NCBI GenBank assembly: GCA_027493055.1
Contig: JAPUDO010000114.1
Location: forward strand, 1 to 42,945
Reading direction: 5' to 3'
Length of the DNA stretch: 42,945 bases
DNA from: Niabella sp.
GTDB lineage: Bacteria; Bacteroidota; Bacteroidia; Chitinophagales; Chitinophagaceae
Shown: piece by piece, positions 8,436 through 17,226 of the stretch
Layout: every line of letters starts with the position of its first letter
How positions within the stretch are numbered: the stretch's first letter is position 1
Made by a program: the position numbers and the translations under genes
The notes under the pieces: generated by a model
The model's input: the letters and a program-made list of their open reading frames with translations, nothing else
Told to the model about the DNA's origin: nothing
Databases searched by the model: none

Positions 8436-8813
8436 TTATCCTGTAACAGCTTCGTAACCTGCTGCATCCAGTAAAGCATCCACATCGGCAGGATTATCTA
8501 CAGTCATTTTTATCATCCAGCCTTCGCCATAAGGATCGGTATTTACCAGTTCAGGCGCATTGGCAAGGGCGGGGTTCAGCTCATCAATAGTGCCGCTTAC
8601 AGGCAGGTAAAGGTCAGACACTGTTTTCACAGCTTCCACAGTACCAAACACTTCATTTGCATCCAGTTTTTTGCCAATCGTTTCTACTTCCACAAAAACA
8701 ATATCTCCCAGCTCCCTTTGGGCAAAATCTGTAATACCTACTGTGGCAATGTTACCATCCAACTTAATCCATTCGTGGTCTTTAGTATAACGCAGTGTAT
8801 CCGGATAACTCAT
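8436..8813 (-). CDS. gcvH: Glycine cleavage system H protein
   Basis: 125 residues, the usual length. The lipoyl-carrying motif GTVEAVKTVSDLYLPVSG is present with the modified lysine at position 63. The beginning (YTKDHEWIKL) and the GITDFAQRELGDIVFVE stretch are standard. GcvH shuttles the aminomethyl group between the P, T and L proteins during glycine breakdown in the cytoplasm. It can also be a lipoyl donor to other complexes. The other gcv genes are not in the window, which is common in Bacteroidota. ATG start, with a VanZ-like gene downstream. Confidence 0.97.
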   Translation of the reverse strand: MSYPDTLRYTKDHEWIKLDGNIATVGITDFAQRELGDIVFVEVETIGKKLDANEVFGTVEAVKTVSDLYLPVSGTIDELNPALANAPELVNTDPYGEGWMIKMTVDNPADVDALLDAAGYEAVTG

Positions 8814-9053
8814 AGCTATGATTGTTTAATTTGAAGTACAAATATGGGTAAAACCTTTGACTTTTTTTGGAAACGGTAGCTTTTTTTATCCTGTTTTAAA
8901 ATGTATCATTTCAGTTGCCCTGTTCCCTGTATTTTTTATAGGGGTAAACTTTACTTGTTTTGAACGGCTTGACAAGGAAGCTATATTGTCAACCCATCTA
9001 AATAGTGTTTTATCACTTTCAGCGGGCATTTTATACCATTTACCGTTAAAAGC

Positions 9054-9084
9054 TTTCCAGGAGCTATGCCGCAAGATAGTTTTG
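9054..9084 (+). promoter_or_regulatory. Promoter of the first tandem outer-membrane receptor
   Basis: GCTTTCC (TTTC at 9054-9057), a 19-bp spacer, then TAGTTTTG at 9077-9084. This is an exact -7 TAnnTTTG match with a near -33 box. Transcription would begin near 9090, which supports the ATG at 9103 over the longer frame from 8857. The stretch 8814-9053 holds no supported gene. Confidence 0.6.
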
Positions 9085-9102
9085 TCAGAAACAAACCCTT
9101 TT

Positions 9103-11535
9103 ATGCGTCTAATTCTTTTACTCCTATCTCTTACTACAGCTACTATAATTACAAAGGCTCAAACTATTACAGGTAAAATAACAGATATAGGATCTAAGCC
9201 GTTGTCCGGGATATCCGTTGCGTTATTAAAAGCCGGTGATTCTGCATTAGTTAAAATGAATATAAGCAGCAATGAGGGCCTCTACCGGTTTGATGATATT
9301 GTTCCCGGAAGCTATATGCTGCAGGTTACCAGCGTGGGATATGTAAAAACTTTTTCCCCGGTATTCAATCACAGTACTGACAGCAAACAGAATGTAGCAC
9401 TGGAGAAAACAGGCACACAAATGGCGGGCGTTGTGATAACTGCCAAAAAGCCTCCTGTTGAAGTAAAAGCCGGTAAAACCGTTGTGAATGTAGATGCTTC
9501 GCCAACAAATGCAGGGCTGAATGTATTAGAGATACTGCAGAAATCACCAGGAGTATCTGTGGATAACGATGATAATATCAGCCTGCAGGGGAAAGGTGGT
9601 GTTTTGATATTAATAGATGGCAAGCCCACTTATTTAAGCGGGCAAAACCTGGCCACTTTTTTAAAAAGTCTGCAGGCCGGCAGTCTTGATCAGATTGAGA
9701 TAATGACCAATCCACCGGCAAAATACGATGCAGCAGGAGCTGCCGGTGTAATTAATATCAAAACCAAAAAGGGAACAATAAGAGGGATAAACGGGAACAT
9801 GAATCTTAATTATGCGCAGGGGTTATATCCCAAGTATAATGGTGGTGCTAATTTTAATGTTCGCAATAAAAAAATAAACCTGTTTGGCGGCTATAATGGT
9901 GGTGCATGGGAAGGCTGGGGCATTATGAGTATTAACAGGAATTTTTACAAAGAAGACGTTTTTAACAGCTCGTCCAAACAAGCTACACAACGTCACAATA
10001 AAAATTCCTGGCATAACGGTAAAATTGGAATGGATTATTATTTTACTGATAAGGATGTGGCAGGTGTGGTGGTGAGCGGTAATATAAACCCATGGAATAA
10101 CTGGCAGAAAAGCACCTCTGAACTATATAATGCAGCTAATAACCTGGACAATATATTAAGATCAGATGCTTACAATGGAGGACGTGCAAAAAATATTACT
10201 ACTAACCTGAATTACAGGCATACATTTGATTCGGCCGGGAGAGAAATGTCTTTTGACCTGGATCAGGGTTACTATCATAATAGGAGCAGTAACACTCTTG
10301 CAACAAGAGTGTACAAACCCGACAACACACAGCATGGGAAAACAGTAACGCTGGACGGCGTACTGCCTTCTATCATCAATATATACAGTGGTAAGGCAGA
10401 CTATATCCATCCGTTCAATAAAAACACGAAGCTGGAAGCAGGTATTAAGAGCAGCTTTGTACGCACAGATAACAATGTTTTATATCAAAGGGACACCACT
10501 ACCGGCTGGTATGTTGATGAGCAGAGAACAAATCATTTTATTTACAGGGAAAACATTAATGCGGCTTATGCTATTGTAACAAAAAGTATAAAAAAGTGGG
10601 AGCTTACAGCCGGATTACGCGCGGAAAACACCCATGCAAAAGGCATACAGCAGCAGGGCGATTCTACGTTTAAAAGAAATTATACCAACCTGTTCCCCAA
10701 TGCCGGTATAGCTTATAGCATTAACGATAAAAACCAGCTAAGTGCCGCATACAGCCGCAGGATAAGGCGGCCAGGCTATAATGACCTGAACCCGTTTGTT
10801 TATTTTATAGATTCCCTTACTTATGGCCAGGGCAACCCCTATTTACAACCCGAATTTTCTAACAGGGTGGAAGTAACTCATACGTTCAACCGTTTTCTAT
10901 CTTTTACTGTCAGTCATACACGAACAAATAATATTATTACCCAGCTATTAAAACAAAATACAGAGAAAAAAACAACATTTCAAACAACAGAAAACTTTAG
11001 CTCGCGCAGGCAATGGGGCGCTTCTGTTTCCGTAAACAAACAAATTATAAAATGGTGGAACTTAAGCCTGTACACCGGCGTATTTAATAACCTGTATAAG
11101 GGACTATACGTTTCAGGCACTGAAAACACCCCGGTAGCAATTAATATAAATACATTGGATGCGAATATGAGCAACAGCTTCAGTTTTGCAAAAACATGGA
11201 CAGGCGAAATCAGTGGATGGTACGCCAGTAATCCCTCGGAAGGATTGATTATTGGCAGGCCAATGGGCGCTATGAACGCGGCCATTTCGAAACAAATATT
11301 AAAGAAAAACGGGACGGTGAAGCTCGGGATAAGAGATGTTTTCAGAACGCAGAACTTTAGAGGATATACCCATTATGCAGATGTGGATATAAATATCTTT
11401 AATGACCGCAGAAAAGACAACCGGCAGTTGAATGTTTCCTTTGTTTATAAATTTGGTAAGAACGGAACACCGGCCAGGCGGAGGACCGGTGGTGCGGGAG
11501 ATGAGCAAAGCCGGATAGGCAGTGGAGGCAATTAA
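9103..11535 (+). CDS. TonB-dependent receptor-like outer membrane beta-barrel protein (tandem copy 1)
   Basis: 810 residues from the ATG at 9103, where a clean signal peptide begins (MRLILLLLSLTTATIITKAQ). An open frame extends 82 codons upstream to 8857, but that part has no protein character and contains the promoter. After the signal peptide comes a carboxypeptidase-regulatory-like domain (TITGKITDIGSKPLSGISV, about residues 21-100). Next is a plug-like domain with VVNVDASPTNAGLNVLEILQ, LIDGKPTYLSGQNL and IEIMTNPPAKYDAAGAAGVI, then a long barrel with YSRRIRRPGYNDLNPF. The chain ends with a Gly/Arg-rich tail. Ligand unknown. It is a clear paralogue of the next gene. No SusD, FecR or sigma-factor gene lies beside it. 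Confidence 0.9.
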   Translation: MRLILLLLSLTTATIITKAQTITGKITDIGSKPLSGISVALLKAGDSALVKMNISSNEGLYRFDDIVPGSYMLQVTSVGYVKTFSPVFNHSTDSKQNVALEKTGTQMAGVVITAKKPPVEVKAGKTVVNVDASPTNAGLNVLEILQKSPGVSVDNDDNISLQGKGGVLILIDGKPTYLSGQNLATFLKSLQAGSLDQIEIMTNPPAKYDAAGAAGVINIKTKKGTIRGINGNMNLNYAQGLYPKYNGGANFNVRNKKINLFGGYNGGAWEGWGIMSINRNFYKEDVFNSSSKQATQRHNKNSWHNGKIGMDYYFTDKDVAGVVVSGNINPWNNWQKSTSELYNAANNLDNILRSDAYNGGRAKNITTNLNYRHTFDSAGREMSFDLDQGYYHNRSSNTLATRVYKPDNTQHGKTVTLDGVLPSIINIYSGKADYIHPFNKNTKLEAGIKSSFVRTDNNVLYQRDTTTGWYVDEQRTNHFIYRENINAAYAIVTKSIKKWELTAGLRAENTHAKGIQQQGDSTFKRNYTNLFPNAGIAYSINDKNQLSAAYSRRIRRPGYNDLNPFVYFIDSLTYGQGNPYLQPEFSNRVEVTHTFNRFLSFTVSHTRTNNIITQLLKQNTEKKTTFQTTENFSSRRQWGASVSVNKQIIKWWNLSLYTGVFNNLYKGLYVSGTENTPVAININTLDANMSNSFSFAKTWTGEISGWYASNPSEGLIIGRPMGAMNAAISKQILKKNGTVKLGIRDVFRTQNFRGYTHYADVDINIFNDRRKDNRQLNVSFVYKFGKNGTPARRRTGGAGDEQSRIGSGGN

Positions 11536-11603
11536 TCGGTAAACAGCTTACTTGCTTTATTATACCATTCGCCGGGTTTTTTCAGCCGTTCAGCGGCAAG
11601 CGC

Positions 11604-11634
11604 TTTCCTTCATCCGGAGTAGTGTATAGGTTTG
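11604..11634 (+). promoter_or_regulatory. Promoter of the second tandem outer-membrane receptor
   Basis: GCTTTCC (TTTC at 11604-11607), a 19-bp spacer, then TAGGTTTG at 11627-11634. The -33-like heptamer and the spacing are the same as for the upstream paralogue at 9054-9084. The predicted start near 11640 is about 15-20 bp before the ATG. Confidence 0.6.
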
Positions 11635-11659
11635 CATCAAATCCCGAAAATTAATGTTC

Positions 11660-14092
11660 ATGAAAAATTTTATGATGACCCTGCTATTTTTAGCAGGATA
11701 CGCTAACCTCAACGCTCAAAAAATAACCGGTAAGGTTAAAGATGCAGATGGCAATACCTTAAGTTCAGCTACGGTATCATTATTAAACAGCAGTGACTCT
11801 TCTATTGTTAAATTAAACGCCACCGATAAAAACGGAGCGTATGCTTTTGAAGGCATAAATACAGGGAACTACCTTGTTATGGCAACATCACTTGGCTATA
11901 CCAAATCATACAGTAAACCTTTTAGCTATAATGGGGATGATAAAAGTGTGGAAGAAATAGTGATTACCAGGGCTGCTACAGAACTTGCAGGCGTAGTGGT
12001 GACAGCAAAAAAACCATTGATTGAGGTAAAGGCCGATAAAATGATCGTGAATGTGGAAGGGACTATTAATGCCACCGGCAATGATGGGATAGATTTATTG
12101 AGGAGATCCCCGGGTGTGCTGGTAGATAAGGACGACAACATTAGTATGGCCGGAAAAAATGGTGTAGAGGTTTATATTGACGGGAAGCCCAGCCCTTTAA
12201 AAGGCGCGGACCTTGCCAATTATCTCCGTTCTTTGCAATCATCCAGTATTGAAAGCATTGAGCTGATCACTAATCCATCTGCCAGGTATGAAGCGTCTGG
12301 TAATGCAGGTATTATTAATATCAAATTAAAGAAAGATAAGGCGCTGGGTACTAACGGTACGGCTACTGCCGGCTATAATGTGGGCGTTTATGCCAGGTAC
12401 AATGGTGGCTTTTCGTTAAACCATCGCACCAAAAAGGCTAATTATTTTGGAAATTATAATTATAGCAGGGGATTGAATTATAACAGCCTTTCCCTGTACC
12501 GGGAAATAGAAGATACCATTTTCAACCAGCTTTCTGAAATGAAAGGTGAAAGAGAGGCACACGGCTTTAAAGCCGGGGTTGACTATTATATCAACAGTAA
12601 AAATACTTTAGGTGTCATTTTAAGTGGCAACATCAGCGATAATACTAACCGAACTTCTGGAGACATGACAATTACGCACAGGAGGGATGCTGCTCCATTA
12701 CGTATTCTGAAAGCAAATCCTGTAATAGCAGGAGACCGGAAAAACTATAACGCCAATGTAAATTACAGGTACGCTGATACCCTGGGGCATCAGTTAAATA
12801 TAGATCTTGATTACGGTCGTTATGAGAACTATACCAACCAGTATGTGCCTAATATTTATTATAACGGGGATTATTCGGCAGAATTATCACGGAACATATA
12901 CCGGATGATCACTCCTACAGATATCAACATTTACTCATTTAAGGCCGATTATGAGCAGAATGCATGGAAAGGCAAATTATCTTATGGTACCAAAATAGGC
13001 TTTGTTGAAACATTTAATCATTTCAACCGGTATGATGCAAATGGAAGCTCAGAAATACGTGACCGGAACAATTCCAATGTATTTGATTACACCGAAAATG
13101 TAAATGCGCTGTATATAAACTATAACCGCCAGTTGAAAGGATTCATGATACAGGTGGGGTTAAGAGGTGAGAACACAAATTCTGAAGGGATCTCTACAAG
13201 CGAGGTTACCAGGGATTCAACGGTTAAGAGAAATTATACAGATCTGTTTCCAAGCGCAGCCCTTACTTTCAATAAGAACCCAATGAGCCAATGGAGCATT
13301 ACCTATAGCCGCCGTATAGACCGGCCTAATTATAATAACCTGAACCCATTCAGGTTTGCGCTCAACGATTATACCTATCAGCAGGGCAATCCTTATTTAG
13401 CGCCGCAATACACCAATAGCTTTGGCCTTACGCATACTTTTAAGTATAAGCTGAACACCACTTTAAATTACAGCCACATAAAAGATATGTTTGCGCAAAT
13501 AATGGATACCATAGAGAAAAGCAAATCGTTCCAGATAACGCGTAACCTGGCTACACAGGATGTGGTAAGCCTGAATATAAGCTATCCGTTCAGCTATAAA
13601 GCTTTAACTGTTTTTACCAATCTTAACTCCAATTACTCTATATATAAAGCCAATTTTGGTGGGCCCGGCAGGGATGTAAAGGAGGATGTTTTTAGTTATG
13701 TTGTGTACACCCAGGGCAGCTATAAGTTTGCTAAGACCTGGACCGCAGAGCTTACCGGCCTCTATATTTCTCCCTCAATATGGCAGGGTATTTTCCAGAG
13801 CAAAGCAATGGGTTTTGTTGATGCCGGAATGCAAAAAAGTATTTTTAAAGGCAAGGGTACCGTTAAAGCAAGTGTAAGTGATATTTTTAAAACAATGCGT
13901 TTCAGGGGCGATGCTAATTATGCTGGGGCTGTAAATCGTATCGGCGCTAATTGGGAGTCGCGCCAGTTCAAGGTTAATTTTACTTACCGTTTTGGCAGCT
14001 CGCAGGTAAAAGCTGCAAGGCTGCGTAAAACCGGGTTAGAAGATGAGAACAAGCGTACAGGAGAAGGCGGAGGTACGCCCGGCGCCCAGTAA
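11660..14092 (+). CDS. TonB-dependent receptor-like outer membrane beta-barrel protein (tandem copy 2)
   Basis: 810 residues from the ATG at 11660. An ATG two codons earlier at 11654 is equally possible. Signal peptide MKNFMMTLLFLAGYANLNAQ, carboxypeptidase-regulatory-like domain (KITGKVKDADGNTLSSATV), plug-like domain (LLRRSPGVLVDKDDNISMAG, YIDGKPSPLKG, IELITNPSARYEASGNAGI) and a barrel with YSRRIDRPNYNNLNPF. It lines up with the preceding gene from end to end, including the rare YSRRI-RP-YN-LNPF motif and the RFG-to-tail ending, so the two arose by tandem duplication and have since diverged. The role is uptake or sensing of an unknown ligand at the outer membrane. The gene has its own promoter and a terminator at 14120. 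Confidence 0.9.
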   Translation: MKNFMMTLLFLAGYANLNAQKITGKVKDADGNTLSSATVSLLNSSDSSIVKLNATDKNGAYAFEGINTGNYLVMATSLGYTKSYSKPFSYNGDDKSVEEIVITRAATELAGVVVTAKKPLIEVKADKMIVNVEGTINATGNDGIDLLRRSPGVLVDKDDNISMAGKNGVEVYIDGKPSPLKGADLANYLRSLQSSSIESIELITNPSARYEASGNAGIINIKLKKDKALGTNGTATAGYNVGVYARYNGGFSLNHRTKKANYFGNYNYSRGLNYNSLSLYREIEDTIFNQLSEMKGEREAHGFKAGVDYYINSKNTLGVILSGNISDNTNRTSGDMTITHRRDAAPLRILKANPVIAGDRKNYNANVNYRYADTLGHQLNIDLDYGRYENYTNQYVPNIYYNGDYSAELSRNIYRMITPTDINIYSFKADYEQNAWKGKLSYGTKIGFVETFNHFNRYDANGSSEIRDRNNSNVFDYTENVNALYINYNRQLKGFMIQVGLRGENTNSEGISTSEVTRDSTVKRNYTDLFPSAALTFNKNPMSQWSITYSRRIDRPNYNNLNPFRFALNDYTYQQGNPYLAPQYTNSFGLTHTFKYKLNTTLNYSHIKDMFAQIMDTIEKSKSFQITRNLATQDVVSLNISYPFSYKALTVFTNLNSNYSIYKANFGGPGRDVKEDVFSYVVYTQGSYKFAKTWTAELTGLYISPSIWQGIFQSKAMGFVDAGMQKSIFKGKGTVKASVSDIFKTMRFRGDANYAGAVNRIGANWESRQFKVNFTYRFGSSQVKAARLRKTGLEDENKRTGEGGGTPGAQ

Positions 14093-14119
14093 AAGCTTAG
14101 TTTTGTTGGTTTAAAATAA

Positions 14120-14148
14120 AGTTGCCGGCTTTTGTTGGCAACTTTTTT
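14120..14148 (+). terminator. Rho-independent terminator after the tandem receptors
   Basis: AGTTGCC (14120-14126) pairs with GGCAACT (14137-14143) across a 10-nt loop and runs into TTTTTT. Confidence 0.8.
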
Positions 14149-14199
14149 GTATGATATCCTGTATGAAGCACTCATGTAACGCTCAATATAATTTAGGGA

Positions 14200-14315
14200 A
14201 GGTAAACCTACCGTCCGTGACAGGAACTGGTTCTCCTTGTCCGTGCGGAGAAGGAGCTGGTTCCAAAAGGTCCGGAGGACTCCCTGGGAGAATTCTTCGG
14301 AGGAATGAGGCGAAA
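14200..14315 (+). promoter_or_regulatory. Structured leader or repeat element before a lipoprotein gene
   Basis: A series of hairpins precedes the ATG at 14316. GGAAC (14223-14227) pairs with GTTCC (14260-14264). Inside that, CTCCTTGTCCG (14233-14243) pairs with CGGAGAAGGAG (14246-14256) with one mismatch. Then come GTCC/GGAC (14270-14280), the competing CTCC/GGAG (14280-14290), and ATTC/GAAT around 14292-14306. It could be an RNA leader or a dispersed palindromic repeat. Composition is more GC-rich than the flanks. The open frame running through it from 14151 has no protein character. Confidence 0.45.
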
Positions 14316-14864
14316 ATGAAAGGTATTTTTACGCCCGCCCAAACTAAAAAATATATACGGAGGAAATATCTATTATTATATGTTTTTGTATGCCTGCTTG
14401 TTATAAGCTGCAATAATTCATCAAAGGTCAACAGGTCTGAAGAGGGAGATAGCCTGGTTCATGCAGTAAAAACAGGAGATACTACTATTGTGCTGGATAG
14501 CATTACTGAGTTGGATTCAGTATCTGCTGTTATGCCTGCTGAGGCGGTTATTGAGGTAACTGTGCCTGCGGCAACATTGCCTGTAAAGCTTAATAAAACG
14601 ATAGTTTCTGAAACGCAGTCCATTCATGTAACCATTACAGATATGGATACCGGGCTGCTAAATGCAAGTATCAGCCCTGGTAAGCCTGATGCTAATCTCA
14701 GGATCAGCCAGGTGGTAATGCCTGATGGCAGCACTGATGGGCCTTTTGGCCAGCAGATCACTTTTGATGCAAGGCAGAAAGGCGATTATGTAATTATCAT
14801 TAATAAAAGCAATATGGCATCGGGCAGCCAGGTAGGTGATGTTCTTATAAATATTGAAAGATAA
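14316..14864 (+). CDS. Putative lipoprotein of unknown function
   Basis: 182 residues from the ATG at 14316. The first 32 residues form a basic region (KKYIRRKY), a hydrophobic core (LLLYVFVCLLVIS) and a lipid-attachment cysteine at position 32 followed by NNSS, so it is probably an exported lipoprotein. The rest is acidic and Thr/Val-rich, then ends in a compact beta-rich domain containing GPFGQQITFDARQKGDYVII. That ending resembles domains that close secreted proteins in Bacteroidota, but no function follows from it. The frame is open back to 14151, but the extra 55 residues come from a hairpin-rich region, so the internal ATG is chosen. Confidence 0.65.
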   Translation: MKGIFTPAQTKKYIRRKYLLLYVFVCLLVISCNNSSKVNRSEEGDSLVHAVKTGDTTIVLDSITELDSVSAVMPAEAVIEVTVPAATLPVKLNKTIVSETQSIHVTITDMDTGLLNASISPGKPDANLRISQVVMPDGSTDGPFGQQITFDARQKGDYVIIINKSNMASGSQVGDVLINIER

Positions 14865-14958
14865 ATGGAACAGGTATGATAATTGTTTCATTATATGATA
14901 AATAGGTGAGGTGGTTAGCGCTCATTGGGCTATTTTTTAACGATTTAATTTTTTAATT

Positions 14959-15165
14959 ATGGATAATGAAAATGTAAAAAAGAACCAGGAAAATAAGGAT
15001 CACCAGGATGCTCCTGTAAAGCCTGACCCAGAAACATTAGGCAAGACAGATCCCCAGGAAGAAATGAAAGGCCCTGTATCTTCTTTAATGCAAAAAGGAG
15101 GTAAGGTAATGGAAAGTGATGAAGACAAAAATGAAGTTACTAAAAAGCACGATGAGAAAATGTAG
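14959..15165 (+). CDS. Small highly charged hydrophilic protein
   Basis: 68 residues dominated by Lys, Glu, Asp, Asn and Gln, with no hydrophobic core, no signal peptide and no known motif. It begins MDNENVKKNQENKDHQDAP and ends VTKKHDEKM. Such short disordered proteins, sometimes stress-linked, are common in Bacteroidota. The A/T-rich stretch before the ATG and lack of overlap with any other gene support it as real. Probably intrinsically disordered. Function unknown. Confidence 0.55.
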   Translation: MDNENVKKNQENKDHQDAPVKPDPETLGKTDPQEEMKGPVSSLMQKGGKVMESDEDKNEVTKKHDEKM

Positions 15166-15226
15166 CTTTTAAGAAAAAGGAATGAGAGGTCTTTATTACT
15201 TCTGATAATTATTGTGTTTTGTCGTT

Positions 15227-15330
15227 CTTCGGGACTTGTAGTCCCGAAGCTCTATTTTGTAGCCTTTGGCTATATTAAGAGTAGCCAAAGGCTACAAAAT
15301 AGTTCTGCGAAACAAAATGTTTCGCAGAAC
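15227..15330. repeat. Three consecutive perfect hairpins between convergent genes
   Basis: Hairpin 1: CTTCGGGACT (15227-15236) and AGTCCCGAAG (15240-15249), 10-bp arms, 3-nt loop. Hairpin 2: 21-bp perfect arms at 15252-15272 and 15282-15302, containing TAGCCTTTGGCTA and its complement, 9-nt loop. Hairpin 3: GTTCTGCGAAACA (15302-15314) and TGTTTCGCAGAAC (15318-15330), 13-bp arms, 3-nt loop. They are nearly back to back, sharing base 15302. None ends in a long T-run, so simple termination does not explain all three. They sit between the convergent genes ending at 15165 and 15358. Confidence 0.9.
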
Positions 15331-15357
15331 ATCGTTGCTTAATCTGTGCAGGGGTTT

Positions 15358-17172
15358 TTATGCCGTTTCATAAATCCCCTCAATGATATCTTTATATTTT
15401 TCCATGATCACTTTACGCCTGAGGCTCATTTTGGGAGTCATTTCCCCGCCATCCACGCTCCATTCATCAGGCAGCAGCACAAATTTTTTGATCTGCTCCA
15501 CATGGTTGAAATTCACATTGTAATGATCCAGAACAGAGCGGAACAGCTCATATACTTTTGGGTTTTTTACAATGTCTTCATTGCTCATATCAACAATGTT
15601 ATGTTCTTTCATCCAGTCGCGTATAGCCGGAAAAGAAGGTACAATGAGGGCGCTTACAAATTTTCTTTCGCTGCCCAGTACAATGATCTGTTCAATAAAA
15701 CGGCTTTCTTTCATTTTGTTCTCAATAGGCTGTGGCGCTACATATTTACCTCCGCTGGTTTTAAAAAGTTCTTTTTTCCGGTCGGTTATTTTGTAAAAGC
15801 GATCTTCAATAATGGTTCCTATATCTCCTGTATGCAACCACCCGTCAATAATAACTTCAGCGGTCAGCTCCGGATGTTTATAATAACCTTGCATAACGCT
15901 GGGGCCTTTTACCAGTATTTCGCCATCTGCTGCAAGCTTTACTTCCATGCCTTCTACGGGTGGTCCCACGGTTCCTAAGCAAGTTTCGTTGTTCTGCTTG
16001 CGGTTTACACATATTACGGGACTGTTTTCCGTAGGGCCATAACCTTCATAAATAGGGATGCCTGCTGCGTTAAAAATGCGAAGCAGCTTTTCAGATGCAG
16101 CAGCTCCTCCCGTAATAATAAAACTGATATTACCACCCAGGGCTTCGCGCCATTTGCTGAATACCAGCTTGCGGGCAATATTGAGTTTGAATTTATAAAA
16201 AGCCGACAATGGCCTCCGGTTATCATATTTAAGGCCTAGCCCTACACTCCAAAAGAAAAGCGCTTTTTTGATGCCGCCCAGCTCTTTGCCTTTCGCCATT
16301 ATTTTTTCATATACTTTTTCAAGCAACCTGGGAACAGTAGTGAAGCCATCGGGCTTTATCTCTTTCAGGTTATCCCCAATGGTTTCCAGGCTTTCGGCAT
16401 AATAAATAGAGATACCGCTAAACAGGTATATATAGCTAACCATCTTCTCGAATATATGGTTGAGCGGCAGGAAGCTCAATACTTTGGTCTGGGGCTGATC
16501 AGGAAACGGGAAGCTGGCTTTTGAAAGAAACACATTACTTACAATATTGCTATGGCTGAGCATTACGCCCTTCGGCTTGCCCGTGGTGCCGCTGGTATAA
16601 ATGAGTGTAGCCAGGTGTGTGTTGGGCACCTGTTGTTTTGTAGCTTCTACCTGTTGCAAAAGCTCATCGCTGGCCATGTCCAGGAGCTCGGTAAAATGGG
16701 CAGCCCCCTCTATTTTATCAAAAGTGTAAATACCTTTCAGAAAGCTGCTTTTTAACGCCTGTACTTTTTTGAGCAGTTCTTCATTACTGACAAAAATATA
16801 CCTGGCTTCCGATTCATTCAGGATATATTCCATCTCCTGCGGACTGGTGGTGGGATACATGGGCACCAGTATAGCGCCTATTTGCTGTGCGGCAAAATCA
16901 GTGATCAGCCACTCGGGCCGGTTATTGCTGATGATGGCAATTTTATCGCTTCCTTCGGGTGTAAAGCTATTGCCGCTAACGCCTTTGGCTAAAAGGCCTG
17001 CGGAAAGCCGGTTGGCCAGGCTGGCCACCTCTTGGGTAGTGTAAGACCTCCACTGGCCATTTTCTTTGGCGTTCAGCATATCGTTTTTCGGGAAACGCTC
17101 CAGCTGGCAGGCTATGGCATCAAATAATCGGTATCCTGGATAATCCATATATCGAAATAAATTGTTAGACAA
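15358..17172 (-). CDS. Long-chain acyl-CoA synthetase (AMP-forming)
   Basis: 604 residues. Adenylate-forming enzyme motifs are all present: LIYTSGTTGKPKGVMLSH (P-loop, near residue 190), GYGPTENSPV, WLHTGDIG and the ITDRKKELFKTSGGKYVAP hinge with catalytic lysines. Length and an N-terminal extension fit the long-chain fatty acid-CoA ligase group often called FadD or FACS. The enzyme activates fatty acids with ATP and CoA for lipid synthesis or beta-oxidation, at the inner face of the membrane. ATG start. The next gene upstream on this strand is the HigA-like regulator 54 bp away, probably a separate unit. Confidence 0.93.
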   Translation of the reverse strand: MSNNLFRYMDYPGYRLFDAIACQLERFPKNDMLNAKENGQWRSYTTQEVASLANRLSAGLLAKGVSGNSFTPEGSDKIAIISNNRPEWLITDFAAQQIGAILVPMYPTTSPQEMEYILNESEARYIFVSNEELLKKVQALKSSFLKGIYTFDKIEGAAHFTELLDMASDELLQQVEATKQQVPNTHLATLIYTSGTTGKPKGVMLSHSNIVSNVFLSKASFPFPDQPQTKVLSFLPLNHIFEKMVSYIYLFSGISIYYAESLETIGDNLKEIKPDGFTTVPRLLEKVYEKIMAKGKELGGIKKALFFWSVGLGLKYDNRRPLSAFYKFKLNIARKLVFSKWREALGGNISFIITGGAAASEKLLRIFNAAGIPIYEGYGPTENSPVICVNRKQNNETCLGTVGPPVEGMEVKLAADGEILVKGPSVMQGYYKHPELTAEVIIDGWLHTGDIGTIIEDRFYKITDRKKELFKTSGGKYVAPQPIENKMKESRFIEQIIVLGSERKFVSALIVPSFPAIRDWMKEHNIVDMSNEDIVKNPKVYELFRSVLDHYNVNFNHVEQIKKFVLLPDEWSVDGGEMTPKMSLRRKVIMEKYKDIIEGIYETA

Positions 17173-17226
17173 ACAAGTTAAGAAAAAATGCTAAGAAATT
17201 ATACAACCGCTTATTGTATGTAATTT

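Noticed and set aside
8857-9102. 82-codon N-terminal extension of the first tandem receptor
   Set aside because: It would put the promoter and a non-secretory stretch before a perfect signal peptide that begins at 9103.
9103-14092. Reading the tandem receptors as SusC of a polysaccharide utilisation locus
   Set aside because: There is no SusD-like gene, glycoside hydrolase or hybrid regulator nearby.
15346-15978. 210-codon plus-strand frame
   Set aside because: It is the antisense shadow of the acyl-CoA synthetase gene. Its content is Phe/His-rich and has no family character.
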